A stretch of DNA of 64,000 bases from Pseudomonas canadensis (GCF_000503215.1 NZ_AYTD01000011.1:124001-188000); one strand, 5' to 3'. Counted from the stretch's first letter, positions 8,496 to 18,700 are shown. The notes: a model not told the origin generated them from the letters alone. Numbers and translations: made by a program.

Positions 8496-10162
8496 GGCAA
8501 GTCCTTGGCGGTGCTGAGGTCGGGCAAATGGTCGAGCAGCTCAAGCTGCAATTCGGGGTCTTCCAGATGGGCCGCCAGTGCGGCGCGGCTCAGGCGTTGG
8601 GCCGGGACCTGGGCCACGAATACGCGATGGCCCAGGCGCGCCAGCGGGTGTGTGGCGGCGGGCATGCTGCGGTTGCCGTGGAATCCGGCCCGCGCCAATG
8701 CGCTTTGCCACTGCGACAGGTCGAGGAAGGTGGCGCTGCTGAGCTGGCGTTCGTCGCTGGCCTGGTTGAGCATGAAAGCCTGGGAGGCCATCACCCAGAA
8801 TTCCTCTTGGGTCGGTTCGCTGAACACCAGCCAGCCGCCCGGCTTGAGCAAGGCGAGCAGGGTGGCCAGGGACCGCTCGGTGTCGCGGGCTGCATTCAGT
8901 ACGCCCCCGGCAACGATCAGGTCCCAGCTCTGGCTGGGGTAACCCTGGGCCAGGGCCGGGCGGTCGATATCGAACACGCCGTGACGCACCCATGGCCAGT
9001 CCTTGAGCCGCTCGGCGGCTTGCTCGCTGAAGTAGCGCGATACGTCAGTGCACAGATAGTCCACGCTGGCATTCGCCAAGGCGGGCAACACCGCTTGGGT
9101 GGTGGACCCGGTGCCCGCGCCGACTTCCAGCACGCGTAGCGGCACACCGGCCGGCTGGCGTGCGGCCCAGGCGCCGATCCAGTGCGCGACGGCGCGGTGC
9201 TGGTATTGCGCTGCGAGGCTCTCGCGGTACAGCGCCGCCGCACGTTCGGTGCGGCCTTCGGGAAACAGCAGGTGCACTGCCGCACACTCACCGCGCATCA
9301 ACAACGGCAACTGCCGCGCATTTTCCCGCGCATAGTCGAGGGTGCCGCTGCCGCCTGTGTTGCGCGCCCACTCCACGCTCAACTGCGCCCAGATAGTTTC
9401 CAGGGCGATATCGCTCCAGGCAGTCGCGTCGAGGGTGGGCTGCAACCGATCGGCGACGCGTTGCAACAGGCCTTGGGACTGCAGCACATCCAGCCAGCGC
9501 GCAATCAACGGCCGGTGACCAGGGGCAATGCCCGCCAGTGCCAGGCTGTGGGCCACGTCATTAAGCGGTGCCGGCAGCAACCCACACTGCTCAAGCCCAT
9601 TGAGCATGGATAGGAGCGCGGCGTGACCCAGTCGATCATTAAGTCGCACCGCCTTCACCAGTTGCGCGGGTTCAAAGGCTTGGTCGAGGGCGGCCTCGGT
9701 TGCGGCCAGGTGATCGTCCACCGGCCTACTCGGGCAGGGACGCGGCACCACGAACAGCGTCTGGCCGTGCAGGGCAACGGCACTGACTTGCGGATGGCCC
9801 AAAGCGCGCTCACGCCAGCGCTGATGCGCCAGCTTGACGCGGGCCAAGTCGTGCCATTGCTCCGTGAAACCTTGCACGCGGCAATCGAGTTGCGCCGCCG
9901 CACGCTCTGCGAGCTGCCAGTCACCCGGGCGGTGGCTGACGAACAGCACCTGTTGCAGGTGGCTCAAATCACTCAACGCCAATGCGGGGAAATCCAGCAG
10001 GCGCTCCAGCTGTTCGGCGCTCATCATCACCACAGCCGGGCGTTGGCGCTCAAGCAAGGCCAACAGCCGGGCCGGCGCCAATTGATGAACGCCCAGGTCG
10101 GTAAACGCAGGCAGTTGCCAGGGCGCAGTGGGCAGGTCGATCAGCAGGGTGTCGACGTTCAT
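8492..10162 (-). CDS. Free-standing SAM methyltransferase with adenylation-domain remnants
   Basis: The product is 556 aa. Residues about 160-480 match the methyltransferase domain embedded in the neighbouring NRPS, with SAM-binding VLEVGAGTGS (344-353), the DYLCTDVS acidic region, and KPGGWLVFSEPT. Both flanks look like decayed adenylation-domain pieces. Residues 31-140 retain the order of an A domain (GFTEQW where YGxTE stands; LGHPQVSAVALHGQTLFVV like the ATPGVDSAVSLVSGDLLAFV of the NRPS just before its MT). The tail LELLDHLPDLSTAKDLP resembles the A10 region QVLDRLPLTANGK with the catalytic Lys context degraded. No A3/P-loop is visible. It is therefore probably an excised A(MT) unit acting in trans, as a C-, O- or N-methyltransferase or, like the PchE epimerase, as an MT-fold epimerase. 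The ATG at 10162 overlaps the preceding stop by 4 nt. Confidence 0.8.
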   Translation of the reverse strand: MNVDTLLIDLPTAPWQLPAFTDLGVHQLAPARLLALLERQRPAVVMMSAEQLERLLDFPALALSDLSHLQQVLFVSHRPGDWQLAERAAAQLDCRVQGFTEQWHDLARVKLAHQRWRERALGHPQVSAVALHGQTLFVVPRPCPSRPVDDHLAATEAALDQAFEPAQLVKAVRLNDRLGHAALLSMLNGLEQCGLLPAPLNDVAHSLALAGIAPGHRPLIARWLDVLQSQGLLQRVADRLQPTLDATAWSDIALETIWAQLSVEWARNTGGSGTLDYARENARQLPLLMRGECAAVHLLFPEGRTERAAALYRESLAAQYQHRAVAHWIGAWAARQPAGVPLRVLEVGAGTGSTTQAVLPALANASVDYLCTDVSRYFSEQAAERLKDWPWVRHGVFDIDRPALAQGYPSQSWDLIVAGGVLNAARDTERSLATLLALLKPGGWLVFSEPTQEEFWVMASQAFMLNQASDERQLSSATFLDLSQWQSALARAGFHGNRSMPAATHPLARLGHRVFVAQVPAQRLSRAALAAHLEDPELQLELLDHLPDLSTAKDLP

Positions 10163-11193
10163 CGGGAAACTCCGGTGGCATGGAACAGACGTTGCCCGGC
10201 GGCGGCCAGCGGGTCGGTCGCCGCGGGCCACAGGTCGAGCAACTCAAAGCCCGCGACGTGCAAGGCCTGGCGCCAGACTTCGGGTGGCATGAACACCTCA
10301 TCGGTGGCCCGTAGCGGCGCGCCGGCCGGCGGAGACAGCAACAGGTGCATGAAGGTCAGCATCGCCGGGTTGTCGGCGATGGATTCGCTGAACAGCAAGG
10401 TGCCGCCGTCGCGCAGGCAAGCGCGGATTCGCGCCAGGCTGCGCGGCAGGTCGCAGGCGTTGTGCAGCACGTTGCCGGCGATCACCAGGTCCTGGCTACG
10501 GGGCGCGATGCCTTGCGCGCTGAAGTCGCGGTCCAGGTCGAGCAGGCCCAATTGCATACCGGGCTCCAGGCGGAATGCGCGCTGAGCCGCGCCGGTGAAC
10601 AGTGAGCTGATATCAGTGAAGCGATAAGCTTTTTCACGGTTCTCCAGGGCTGCCAGCACGGCACGCGTTGTACAGCCGGCCCCGCCGCCGAGCTCCAGCA
10701 CCTGCAACACGTCGTCGGCGGCGCTGGCTTCCCGCGCACGGGCCGCGAGCGTCTGGTTGATCGCGGCGGTGAAGTGGTTGTGCTGGTACGCACCGAGTAC
10801 CGCCACCGGGTCCCCGGCGAGCAGCAGCAACGGCGCCAGGGCGATGCGGTCGCGCAGCAACTCGGGCAGGCACTCGATGACCTGGGCATGGAGTTGCGCC
10901 ATGCTCGACGGGAAACCCAGCTCGGCATACAACCCTGGCAAATCGCCGATGGCGGCTTGAGGCGGCGTGCCATTCCAGGCCAACCGCTCGCCGTCTACCT
11001 GCACGGCTTCGGTATGCGACAACGCCGCGAGCCAGCGCCGCACGATCCAGGCGTGACGCGGTGCGGTGCCGAGCGCTTGGTTAAGCTGTGCGGCGGTTCG
11101 CCAGACCTGCATCGGCAAGGCCTGGGTACGCAAGAGCACGTCGGCCATGACACCCAGGCTCAGTTGTTCCAGTGCGTTAAGGGCGGTGTTCAT
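10159..11193 (-). CDS. Second free-standing NRPS-type methyltransferase
   Basis: The product is 344 aa. The N-terminal helical part (APRHAWIVRRWLAAL, residues 44-58) is plainly homologous to EPRHHWLVRRWLGAL in the NRPS-embedded MT. The SAM motif is VLELGGGAGCTT (165-176), followed by YRFTDISSLF and a DLDRDFSAQGI motif that matches DIDQDIRPQGL of the NRPS domain. Unlike the 556-aa paralogue it has no adenylation-like flanks. It probably modifies the metallophore or an intermediate in trans. The GGGAG variant keeps the glycine pattern, so catalysis is plausible but not certain. The start at 11193 (second ATG of the frame) gives the same 4-nt overlap seen at most operon junctions. Confidence 0.82.
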   Translation of the reverse strand: MNTALNALEQLSLGVMADVLLRTQALPMQVWRTAAQLNQALGTAPRHAWIVRRWLAALSHTEAVQVDGERLAWNGTPPQAAIGDLPGLYAELGFPSSMAQLHAQVIECLPELLRDRIALAPLLLLAGDPVAVLGAYQHNHFTAAINQTLAARAREASAADDVLQVLELGGGAGCTTRAVLAALENREKAYRFTDISSLFTGAAQRAFRLEPGMQLGLLDLDRDFSAQGIAPRSQDLVIAGNVLHNACDLPRSLARIRACLRDGGTLLFSESIADNPAMLTFMHLLLSPPAGAPLRATDEVFMPPEVWRQALHVAGFELLDLWPAATDPLAAAGQRLFHATGVSR

Positions 11194-12293
11194 AGGCAAC
11201 CTTCTTCGGCGTGTTGCAGGTGTGCGAGTGGGTGGTCCAGCAGGGTCAGTGCGCGGATCGCCTGAGTACGTTGCAGGCGCTCAAGGCTGGCGGCGGGCGG
11301 CAACGCGTACGCGGCGTCATGGCAGCCTGGGCGGATTTCGCCTTCGAGCACACTCACCACCGTGACTGCCGCCATGGCGCCGGTCAGAGGCGCATTGCCC
11401 GCGCCGCTGACGACCAAGCTGCGGGTGTACGCCTGGTCGTCGCAGAGGCCATCGAGTTGCAGCAACAACGTGACAAAGGAAGGCTGGCCACTGAGGTCCA
11501 GCTGGCTGGCCGTGCATAAGCGTTGCACCGCTTCGGCACGCGTCAGGCTGTGCGCCTGGTCGAGGACCTTGAGTACATGGCCGTCGGTCATCACGTTGAA
11601 CCACTGGCCTGTTTCCAGGCGCAGGTCCCTGGCCAAGCGTTCGCCTTCCCGGTTCAGGTAGGGCAGCACATGCACCGGCCCGGGGAAACACGGCAGCAGC
11701 ACATCGCGCCTGCGTCGCAGTGCGCGGCTGCAACGGCCGTTGTGCCAGGCCGCCAAGGGCTCGCTGGTGCCGTCTACCGCCCCTTGCAGGAAGTCGTCGG
11801 CGGCGACTGCAGTGAAGTGGTCACGCAGACCGAAATAGCTGTTCAGCCCCAGCACCCGTGTAAACCCCTGCAGCGCCAGCCAGCGTGGCAGCAAGCCGGT
11901 GAGGCCCGGTTGCAGACCCGCACCAAGCACCGCGCTGCGCCCGCGCCATAAAGCCGGGTCGAGCTGGATATCGCCCGCAGCGTCGACGTAATGCGCATCG
12001 GCGTTCAAGGCGGCCTGCGCGACACGGTCCGCCACGCGCCAGGCGGGGCCGGCGCAGTTGAGCAAGACGTCGCAGCCACGGGCAAACCTGGCCAGGGCTG
12101 GCGTGTCGTTGAAATCCACGGCCGTCCATTGCAGGCGTGCTTCGGGCCATTGTTGCTGGAGCAGCGCCAGGCAGCGCGCGCCGTTGTGCGCGTCACGCCC
12201 GCCCAGGCGCAGGTCCTGCAGGCCCAGGCTTAACAAGGCCTGTGCGCTGGCCACGCCGACGTCGCCACTGGCGCCCAGCACCCCGATCAGCAT
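11190..12293 (-). CDS. Saccharopine-dehydrogenase-like NAD(P)-dependent oxidoreductase
   Basis: The product is 367 aa. The N-terminal MLIGVLGASGDVGVASAQAL is a Rossmann dinucleotide-binding motif (GxSGxxG, residues 7-13). CDVLLNCAGPAWRVADRVAQA and the following HYVDAAGD are typical of the saccharopine dehydrogenase NADP-binding family, which includes trans-acting enoyl and imine reductases. The role is inferred only from its place in the operon: reduction of a second imine or thiazoline, or of a released aldehyde. It is not part of the classical pyochelin set. It overlaps the ABC gene upstream by 7 nt and the methyltransferase gene downstream by 4 nt. Confidence 0.75.
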   Translation of the reverse strand: MLIGVLGASGDVGVASAQALLSLGLQDLRLGGRDAHNGARCLALLQQQWPEARLQWTAVDFNDTPALARFARGCDVLLNCAGPAWRVADRVAQAALNADAHYVDAAGDIQLDPALWRGRSAVLGAGLQPGLTGLLPRWLALQGFTRVLGLNSYFGLRDHFTAVAADDFLQGAVDGTSEPLAAWHNGRCSRALRRRRDVLLPCFPGPVHVLPYLNREGERLARDLRLETGQWFNVMTDGHVLKVLDQAHSLTRAEAVQRLCTASQLDLSGQPSFVTLLLQLDGLCDDQAYTRSLVVSGAGNAPLTGAMAAVTVVSVLEGEIRPGCHDAAYALPPAASLERLQRTQAIRALTLLDHPLAHLQHAEEGCL

Positions 12294-14032
12294 GGCTGGG
12301 CCTGCGCATTCAGGCGCCAGCCACCGGCGCGCTGACGGTCATGCCAGAACCCGGCGTAACGACCGTTGAGGCTGAGCAGGTGCGCGTGGGTGCCTGACTC
12401 CACCAGGCGACCTTCGTCCAGGACCAGGATCTGGTCGGCGGCCATGATGGTCGGCAAACGATGGGCGATCACCAGCACGGTCGAGTGTTGCATCAGGCGT
12501 TGAATCGCGGCCTGTACAAAGGCTTCGTTGTGTGGGTCGAGCGCGGCGGTGGCTTCGTCCAGCAGCACGATGGGCGCACGCTTGAGCAAGGCGCGCGCCA
12601 GGGACACGCGTTGGCGCTCACCGCCGGACAACGATGCACCACCTTCGCCCACCGGTGTGTTCCAGCCTTGCGGCAGGCGGGCGACGATTTCCTCGACACC
12701 GGCCAGCCGTGCCGCTTCGGCGACGTCGCGGGCACTGGCGTCCGGGCTACCGACGCGGATATTCGCTTCCAGGCTGTCGTCGAACAGGTACACGTCCTGC
12801 ATCACCAGCGACAGTTGCGCCATCAGCGCCGCGTTGGACAGCTCGCGCACGTCCACGCCGCCGACCTTGACGCTACCCGCCGTGGTATCGAAAAAACGCA
12901 TCAACAGGCGGGTGACGGTGGTCTTGCCCGAGCCCGACGCGCCGACAATCGCGGTCATCGAATGCGCCGGTGCGCTGAAGGTCAGGTCGCGCAACACCGT
13001 CGGGCCACTCGGGTAGGCGAAGCTCACATGTTCGAAGGCCAGGCTGCCGGGCGCTGACAGGGGCAGGCTGACGGCGGGTTCGGGCAACGGCGGCTCACGC
13101 AGGATACTCACCAATTGATCCAGGTCGTTGCCGGCCATGCGCAACAGGCCGCTGCGTGCTGCGGCTTCGGCCAATGGCCCCACGAATCGTGCTGCCAGGG
13201 CGAGCAGGGCCACCAACTGGATCGCATCGATTTCACCATGAGCCGCCAGTGCAATGCCCACGCCGACCAGAAGCGCAAAGGCCAGCTGCACGGTCAAACC
13301 ACCGGCGAGCAGCTTGGGAAAGGTCTGCGACAGCATCGAACCACCCGCCAGCTTTTGCGCCTGATTGGCCGCCTGTAACGGCGCGTAGCCGTCCTGGGTG
13401 CGGCCAAATGCGCGCAGCACTTGCTGATAGCGGGCGAACTCCACCACCCGGTTGCCAGCCAGTTTCGCGGCGGCTTCCACTCGCGCATCGTTGCTGCCGA
13501 TGGCGGCGGCCGACCAGTGATGGGTGAAGTAGATCAGCGGCGCACACAACACAGCCGTCAGGCCCAGGCGCCAGTCGAACACGAACAGCGTCAGCGCCAC
13601 GGTGGCCGGCACCACCACCCCCGACACCACCGGCCCCAGGTAATGGGCAAACAAACCGGTGACCATCAACGTACCGCTGGTAGCGCTGCGTGACAGACGC
13701 CCGACCTTTTCCGAGTTGAACCAGCCCAACGGCAGGCTGACCAGGTGCTGGCCGAAGCGATCATGCAAGGTCGTCAGCACCAGCAAGGCCAGGGCGAAGC
13801 CCTTCATGGCCTGCTGGTAGTGGGCGATGCAGGTCAGCACCACCATGGCCGCCAGGCCCGCCAGCCAGGCGGTGGCCGTGGGCAGGTCGCCGGCGAACAA
13901 CGCGTGCAGGATCGGCACCAGCAGCGCCACGGCCAGGCCTTGCAGCACGGCGCTGGTCACCAGCCACGCCAGGTAACGGTAGAGGCGCGGGGCATGGGCC
14001 GGGCCCAGTAAGGTCACAAGGCTGCGAATCAC
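12287..14032 (-). CDS. pchI: ABC transporter, fused permease-ATPase (PchI/Irp7-like)
   Basis: The product is 581 aa: six-helix exporter-type membrane domain in the first ~310 residues, then an ATPase with Walker A VGASGSGKTT, signature LSGGERQRVSLARAL and Walker B IVLLDEATAALD. It likely forms a heterodimer with the adjacent 577-aa paralogue. In Yersinia (Irp6/Irp7) and Pseudomonas (PchH/PchI) such pairs, although exporter-like in fold, take part in uptake or release of the metal-siderophore at the inner membrane. The start is a GTG at 14032 overlapping the upstream TGA (GTGA), with GGAG eight bases ahead; the nearest in-frame ATG lies inside the upstream gene. Confidence 0.88.
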   Translation of the reverse strand: MIRSLVTLLGPAHAPRLYRYLAWLVTSAVLQGLAVALLVPILHALFAGDLPTATAWLAGLAAMVVLTCIAHYQQAMKGFALALLVLTTLHDRFGQHLVSLPLGWFNSEKVGRLSRSATSGTLMVTGLFAHYLGPVVSGVVVPATVALTLFVFDWRLGLTAVLCAPLIYFTHHWSAAAIGSNDARVEAAAKLAGNRVVEFARYQQVLRAFGRTQDGYAPLQAANQAQKLAGGSMLSQTFPKLLAGGLTVQLAFALLVGVGIALAAHGEIDAIQLVALLALAARFVGPLAEAAARSGLLRMAGNDLDQLVSILREPPLPEPAVSLPLSAPGSLAFEHVSFAYPSGPTVLRDLTFSAPAHSMTAIVGASGSGKTTVTRLLMRFFDTTAGSVKVGGVDVRELSNAALMAQLSLVMQDVYLFDDSLEANIRVGSPDASARDVAEAARLAGVEEIVARLPQGWNTPVGEGGASLSGGERQRVSLARALLKRAPIVLLDEATAALDPHNEAFVQAAIQRLMQHSTVLVIAHRLPTIMAADQILVLDEGRLVESGTHAHLLSLNGRYAGFWHDRQRAGGWRLNAQAQPC

Positions 14033-15762
14033 AGGGACATCTCCACGGCAGGGGTTTCGTTGCCGGCTCGCCACAGTTGGGCATAGGCGCCATTGGCGTT
14101 CAGCAGGTGTTCATGGCGGCCGCTTTCCAGTACGCGGCCCTGATCGAGGACGACGATCTGATCGACCCCGCTGATGCTCGCGAGGCGATGGGCAATCACC
14201 AGCACCGTGCGGCCACGTGCCAAGGCAGACAGCGCATCCTGGATCAATGCTTCGGACTCGGGATCGGCGTGGGAGGTGGCTTCATCGAGGATCAGCACTG
14301 GCGTGTCGGCCAGCAGCGTGCGGGCGATGGACACGCGCTGCGCCTCGCCGCCGGAGAAGATCGCATCTTCGCCGATCACCGATTGATAACCCCGGGGCAA
14401 GGCCTGGATACGCGCATGGATCTGCGCCGAGCGCGCTGCCGCCTCGACCTCTGCATCGCTGGCATCCGGGCGGCCCAGGCGCAGGTTGTCGGCGACGGTG
14501 CCGTGCACCAGTTGGGCGTCCTGCAACACGAAGCCCACGTGTTGATACAACTGGCGCGGATCGATCTCGCGCACATCGGCGCCGCCCACACAGATACGGC
14601 CGGCGTTGACGTCATGAAAACGCGGCACCAGCTTGGCCAGGGTCGACTTGCCGGCGCCGGACGCGCCGACCAATGCGGTCACGCTGCCGGCCGGGCAGTG
14701 CAGGTCGACACCCTTGAGGATCAGGTGCTCGGCGTCGTAGCCGAACTGCACCTGTTCAAAGCGGATGTCGCTGCCCTGGGGTTGGACGCAGGCCTTGGGC
14801 GTAGGCAATTGCTCAACGTCCAGCAGCGCTTCGATGCGATCCGCTGCCGCCAGGGCCGTACGCTGGGCCGTGAGGCTCTGGTTGATCACCAGCAACGATT
14901 GCGGGATGACCACCGCCACCAGGGTTTCGGCGAACAGCTCCAGCGGTGTGATCCAACCGTGCGTCAGCAACAGGCTACCCACCCCCAGGCTCACCAGCAG
15001 GATCACCGGCACACTCAAGGCCATCGAGGAAAAGGCTTCCAGGCGCAGCAGCGGCTTGACCCAGCCGGCGTACTGCTCGCTGAACTGGTTGACCGCCTGC
15101 TGATAGCTACGGTGCGCCTGGCCGACCTGGCCGAACGCCTTGACCACGGCAATGCCGTGCACGAATTCGACAATGGCCGCGCTGACCCTGGTCATGCTCT
15201 TGTCCAGCAACTGCATCTTGGCGCCAAAACCGCGCATCATCAGGGTGTAGGCCACCGCGTAGATGGGCAGTGTCAGCACCGCCAGCAGTGCCAGCCGCCA
15301 GTTCAGCGTCGCCAGCCACAGCAGGCCCGCCAGCGGCGTGACGATGGCTGCGGTGAGTTCCACCGCGTGGTGGGCGACCAGGTGGTGCAGGTCTTCGAGG
15401 TCGTCCTGCACCACCTTGCGCACGGCGCCTGAGGTGGTGTCGGTGTACCAGCCCAACGGCACGCGCCCGAGCTTGCGCACCATGGCTTCGCGCAAGCGCG
15501 ATTGCAGCCGGTGGTCAGCCACATGGGTCAACCACAGCGCCACGCCACTGGCCATCCACCCCACACTCAGGGCGATCACCACCAGCGCGGCCCACAGCCA
15601 CAGGGTCTTGCTGTCGGCGCTGCCGGCCAACAGCAAGCGGCCCAGTTCGGTGAGGCCGATAAAGGGCACCAGGTTGACCAATGCGCCGAGGGCGGCGAAC
15701 GCCACACCGAGACGGATGAGGCGATTGACCGGGCGTTTCAGAGTATCCAAGGCAGTGGTCAT
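14029..15762 (-). CDS. pchH: ABC transporter, fused permease-ATPase (PchH/Irp6-like)
   Basis: The product is 577 aa. A membrane domain of about 310 residues (ALGALVNLVPFIGLTELGRL, LWLWAALVVIALSVGWMASG and others) precedes an ATPase with LVGASGAGKSTLAK, SGGEAQRVSIAR and VLILDEATSHAD. It is the partner of the 581-aa protein encoded directly downstream; both genes overlap by 4 nt, and this one overlaps the NRPS stop by 4 nt. The probable role is transport of the metallophore or its metal complex across the cytoplasmic membrane. Direction cannot be told from sequence. Confidence 0.88.
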   Translation of the reverse strand: MTTALDTLKRPVNRLIRLGVAFAALGALVNLVPFIGLTELGRLLLAGSADSKTLWLWAALVVIALSVGWMASGVALWLTHVADHRLQSRLREAMVRKLGRVPLGWYTDTTSGAVRKVVQDDLEDLHHLVAHHAVELTAAIVTPLAGLLWLATLNWRLALLAVLTLPIYAVAYTLMMRGFGAKMQLLDKSMTRVSAAIVEFVHGIAVVKAFGQVGQAHRSYQQAVNQFSEQYAGWVKPLLRLEAFSSMALSVPVILLVSLGVGSLLLTHGWITPLELFAETLVAVVIPQSLLVINQSLTAQRTALAAADRIEALLDVEQLPTPKACVQPQGSDIRFEQVQFGYDAEHLILKGVDLHCPAGSVTALVGASGAGKSTLAKLVPRFHDVNAGRICVGGADVREIDPRQLYQHVGFVLQDAQLVHGTVADNLRLGRPDASDAEVEAAARSAQIHARIQALPRGYQSVIGEDAIFSGGEAQRVSIARTLLADTPVLILDEATSHADPESEALIQDALSALARGRTVLVIAHRLASISGVDQIVVLDQGRVLESGRHEHLLNANGAYAQLWRAGNETPAVEMSL

Positions 15763-18700
15763 GAGTTTTTCCGAAGGGCCTCAAGCAGGTGCGCAGTAAC
15801 GGTGTGGACGTGGGGCGGTTCGATCACGCTGAAGTGGTTGCCAGGCACGTCGATCAGCTCGAAGCGGCCCAGGCACGCGTCTTCCCAGAACGGCGCGGCC
15901 AAATGCCCGACGCCGCCGGTAATGCCGAACGATTGCTGCTCCAGGCAGCGCAGGTAGGTCATGTTGCCGAGGAACGGCGGCGGGTCGAACCGCGCCGCCC
16001 GCATGCTGTGGCGGCACACACGAAACAGCGTCGGTACCAGTTCGGGGCCGATCGGCACCCCGGCCTGGCCCGAGGCCAGGCGTGCGTATTCGGCCAGGCG
16101 CTCCTCCTGGCTGCGCGCCGATTGTTGTTGGACCGCCAGCGCCAGCGCGTCCAGCCCCGGATCGCCGCTCAACGCCGCCATGGCCCCGGCCGGCACGCGG
16201 CGGTTGTCGCGCGCCATCAACCAGTCGATGGCGCGGTACACGTCGTAGTCTTCGATGTGCGCGCCGAACACGGTTTTCACTGGGTCCAGGTTCAGGTTGG
16301 GCACGAAGATCGCCTCGTAGGCCAGCTCTTCGTCGGTGTCGATGAACATCGGGATGCTGTCGATCAGGCTCAGGTCGACCACCTCCATGCCGCGTTCGAG
16401 CAAGCGCCGGGCAACCTCAGTGGCCAGCAGCCCGCCGAGGCAGTAGCCGATCAGCTGAAAACGTTGATGACCGTCGGCAATCAAGCGCTCGGCGTAGTCC
16501 TCGGCCACGCGCTCGATCAGGCGTTTGGGCTCCAGCGCCAGGTACTGTTCGGTGTCAGCCACGGCAAAGCCAATCACCGGACCGGCCTGCTGGTCGGCAA
16601 GGGCGCGGCCCAGGTGCTGGAAGTAATCCAGGGTGCCGAGAGCGGCGTGGAACATCACCCGGACCGGGCCGACGTCACCCCCGCCAAATGGCACCACCAG
16701 CGCGTTGCTGCTTGACGAACGTTGCGCTTCACCGCTGGCGGCAATCGCGCCCGGCGTGGCTTCGCCCTGATTGAGCAAGCGCGCGAGGGCGGCGACATTC
16801 GGCTCGTTGAGCATCTGGCGCAGCAAGGTGTCGTAGCTCAGGCGTTGGGCCTGGGGCAGTTGCTCACGCAGTTGGCCAGCGACGCGGGCGAGGATCAGCG
16901 AGTCGGCGCCTTTTTCATAGAAGCTGTCCTCGACGCCGATCTGCGCCAGCCCCAGGGCGTCGGCCCACAGGCGGCACAACTCGGCGCTGAGCGGATCGCT
17001 CGGCGCTTCCTGGCTGCTGGAGGCCTGGGCATCGGCGGCAGGGCGCCAGCCGGCCAAGGTCTTGCGGTCGACCTTGCCATTGGCGGTCAGCGGCAAGCGG
17101 TCGAGTACCTGCAGGTGCGCTGGCAGCATGTAGTCCGGCAGGCGCTCGGCCAGGGCGCGGCGCAGGCTGTCGACACTCAGACGCTGCACGCCGGCCTTGA
17201 AGCGCGCAGCGAATACCTGCATGCCGAGGGCGGCCAGCGGATGATCGGCCTGGGGCAGGGCAGGCAGGCATTCGCCACCGAAGGCCTTGACCCGCGCCCG
17301 CCAGATATCGGCGTCACGCAGGCCACTGCGGCCCTGGTCGTGGTCGCCATTGGCCGGCGTCATCATGAAGCCCTGTGTCAGCAGGATCGGCGGCCATTCG
17401 CCGGTCGGTTCGCTGAACACCAGCCAGCCGCCAGGGCTGAGCAACTCGGTGATCTGGCCGAGGGCATTGTCGATGTCCTTGACGCTGTTGAGCATGCCTG
17501 CACACAGCACGATATCCACGCTGTTGCTGGCCAAACCCTGGGGGCGGATGTCCTGGTCGATGTCCAACACGCCATAGCGCACCCAGGCCTGTTCAGCAAA
17601 GCGTTGCTTGGCCGCCGGCAGGAAAAACGCGGTCATGTCGGTAAACAGGTAGTCGACTTCCAGCCCATCGAGCAGGCCGATGACCGGCGCGCTGGTAGCG
17701 CCAGTACCCGCGCCGATTTCGAGGATGCGCAGCGGGCCGTCGCCTTGATGGTGGGTGGCCAGGCGGTTGATCAGCGCCGCGATGCTGTGGTTGTTGTAGC
17801 GCGACACGGCATCCCCGCCGTACAGCTGCAAGGCCAAGTCCAGTTGGCCTTGGGGGAACAGCAAGTCGAACGGGTTGACCTCGCCCTTGAGCAACTGCGG
17901 CAATTGCCACACATGGTTGAGCTGGTAGTCGAGCAGCGCCTGGCTGCACAGCCCCGAGGCGACCGCTTGTTCCACCCGGCCCCACGCCAGCGCCGGGTTG
18001 GGCGCGGGTTGCGCGAGGCGGTAGTGCGAGTGGGTGTAGTGCAGCAGACCAGCCTCGCACAGCGCGCCCAACCAGCGGCGAACCAGCCAATGGTGGCGCG
18101 GCTCGGCCTGCAAGGCGTGCAGGATTGTGGCGGCGTCCGGTTCGGCCCGTTCGCCGCTGAACAGTCCGGCCTTGAGCAACACCTCCAGCATCGAACTCAA
18201 TGCGGCGGCACTCAGGTCAGCCTGGTACTCGCGCACCTGTTGCGCATCGAAACTGCCCACCTGGCTGTCGGCATAACGTTTGACCGCCGTGAGCAACGGC
18301 GCGCCTGGCAGCGGCTCGGGTTCGGCGCGTGCGGCGGTGACGAACGCCAACAGGTCGCCACTGACCAGGCTCACCGCACTGTCCACGCCAGGGGTGGCGA
18401 GCAGTGCGGCCTCGACCTCACCCAGTTCCACCCGATGGCCGCGGATTTTCACCTGGCCGTCTTCACGGCCCAGGAATTCCAGTTCACCCCCCGGCAAATA
18501 GCGGCCACGGTCACCGGTGCGGTACAGGCGCTGACCGTCGAGCGGGTGAGCAAAGAAACGTGCGTCGCTCAATGTCGGATCGCCCAGGTAGCCCTGGGCC
18601 AGGCCGACACCGGTGATATACAGGTCGCCCGCCACCCAGGTCGGCGCATCGCGCCAGTGGCTGTCGAGTACCCGAAAGCCCTGGTTGGCCAGCGGCAGGC

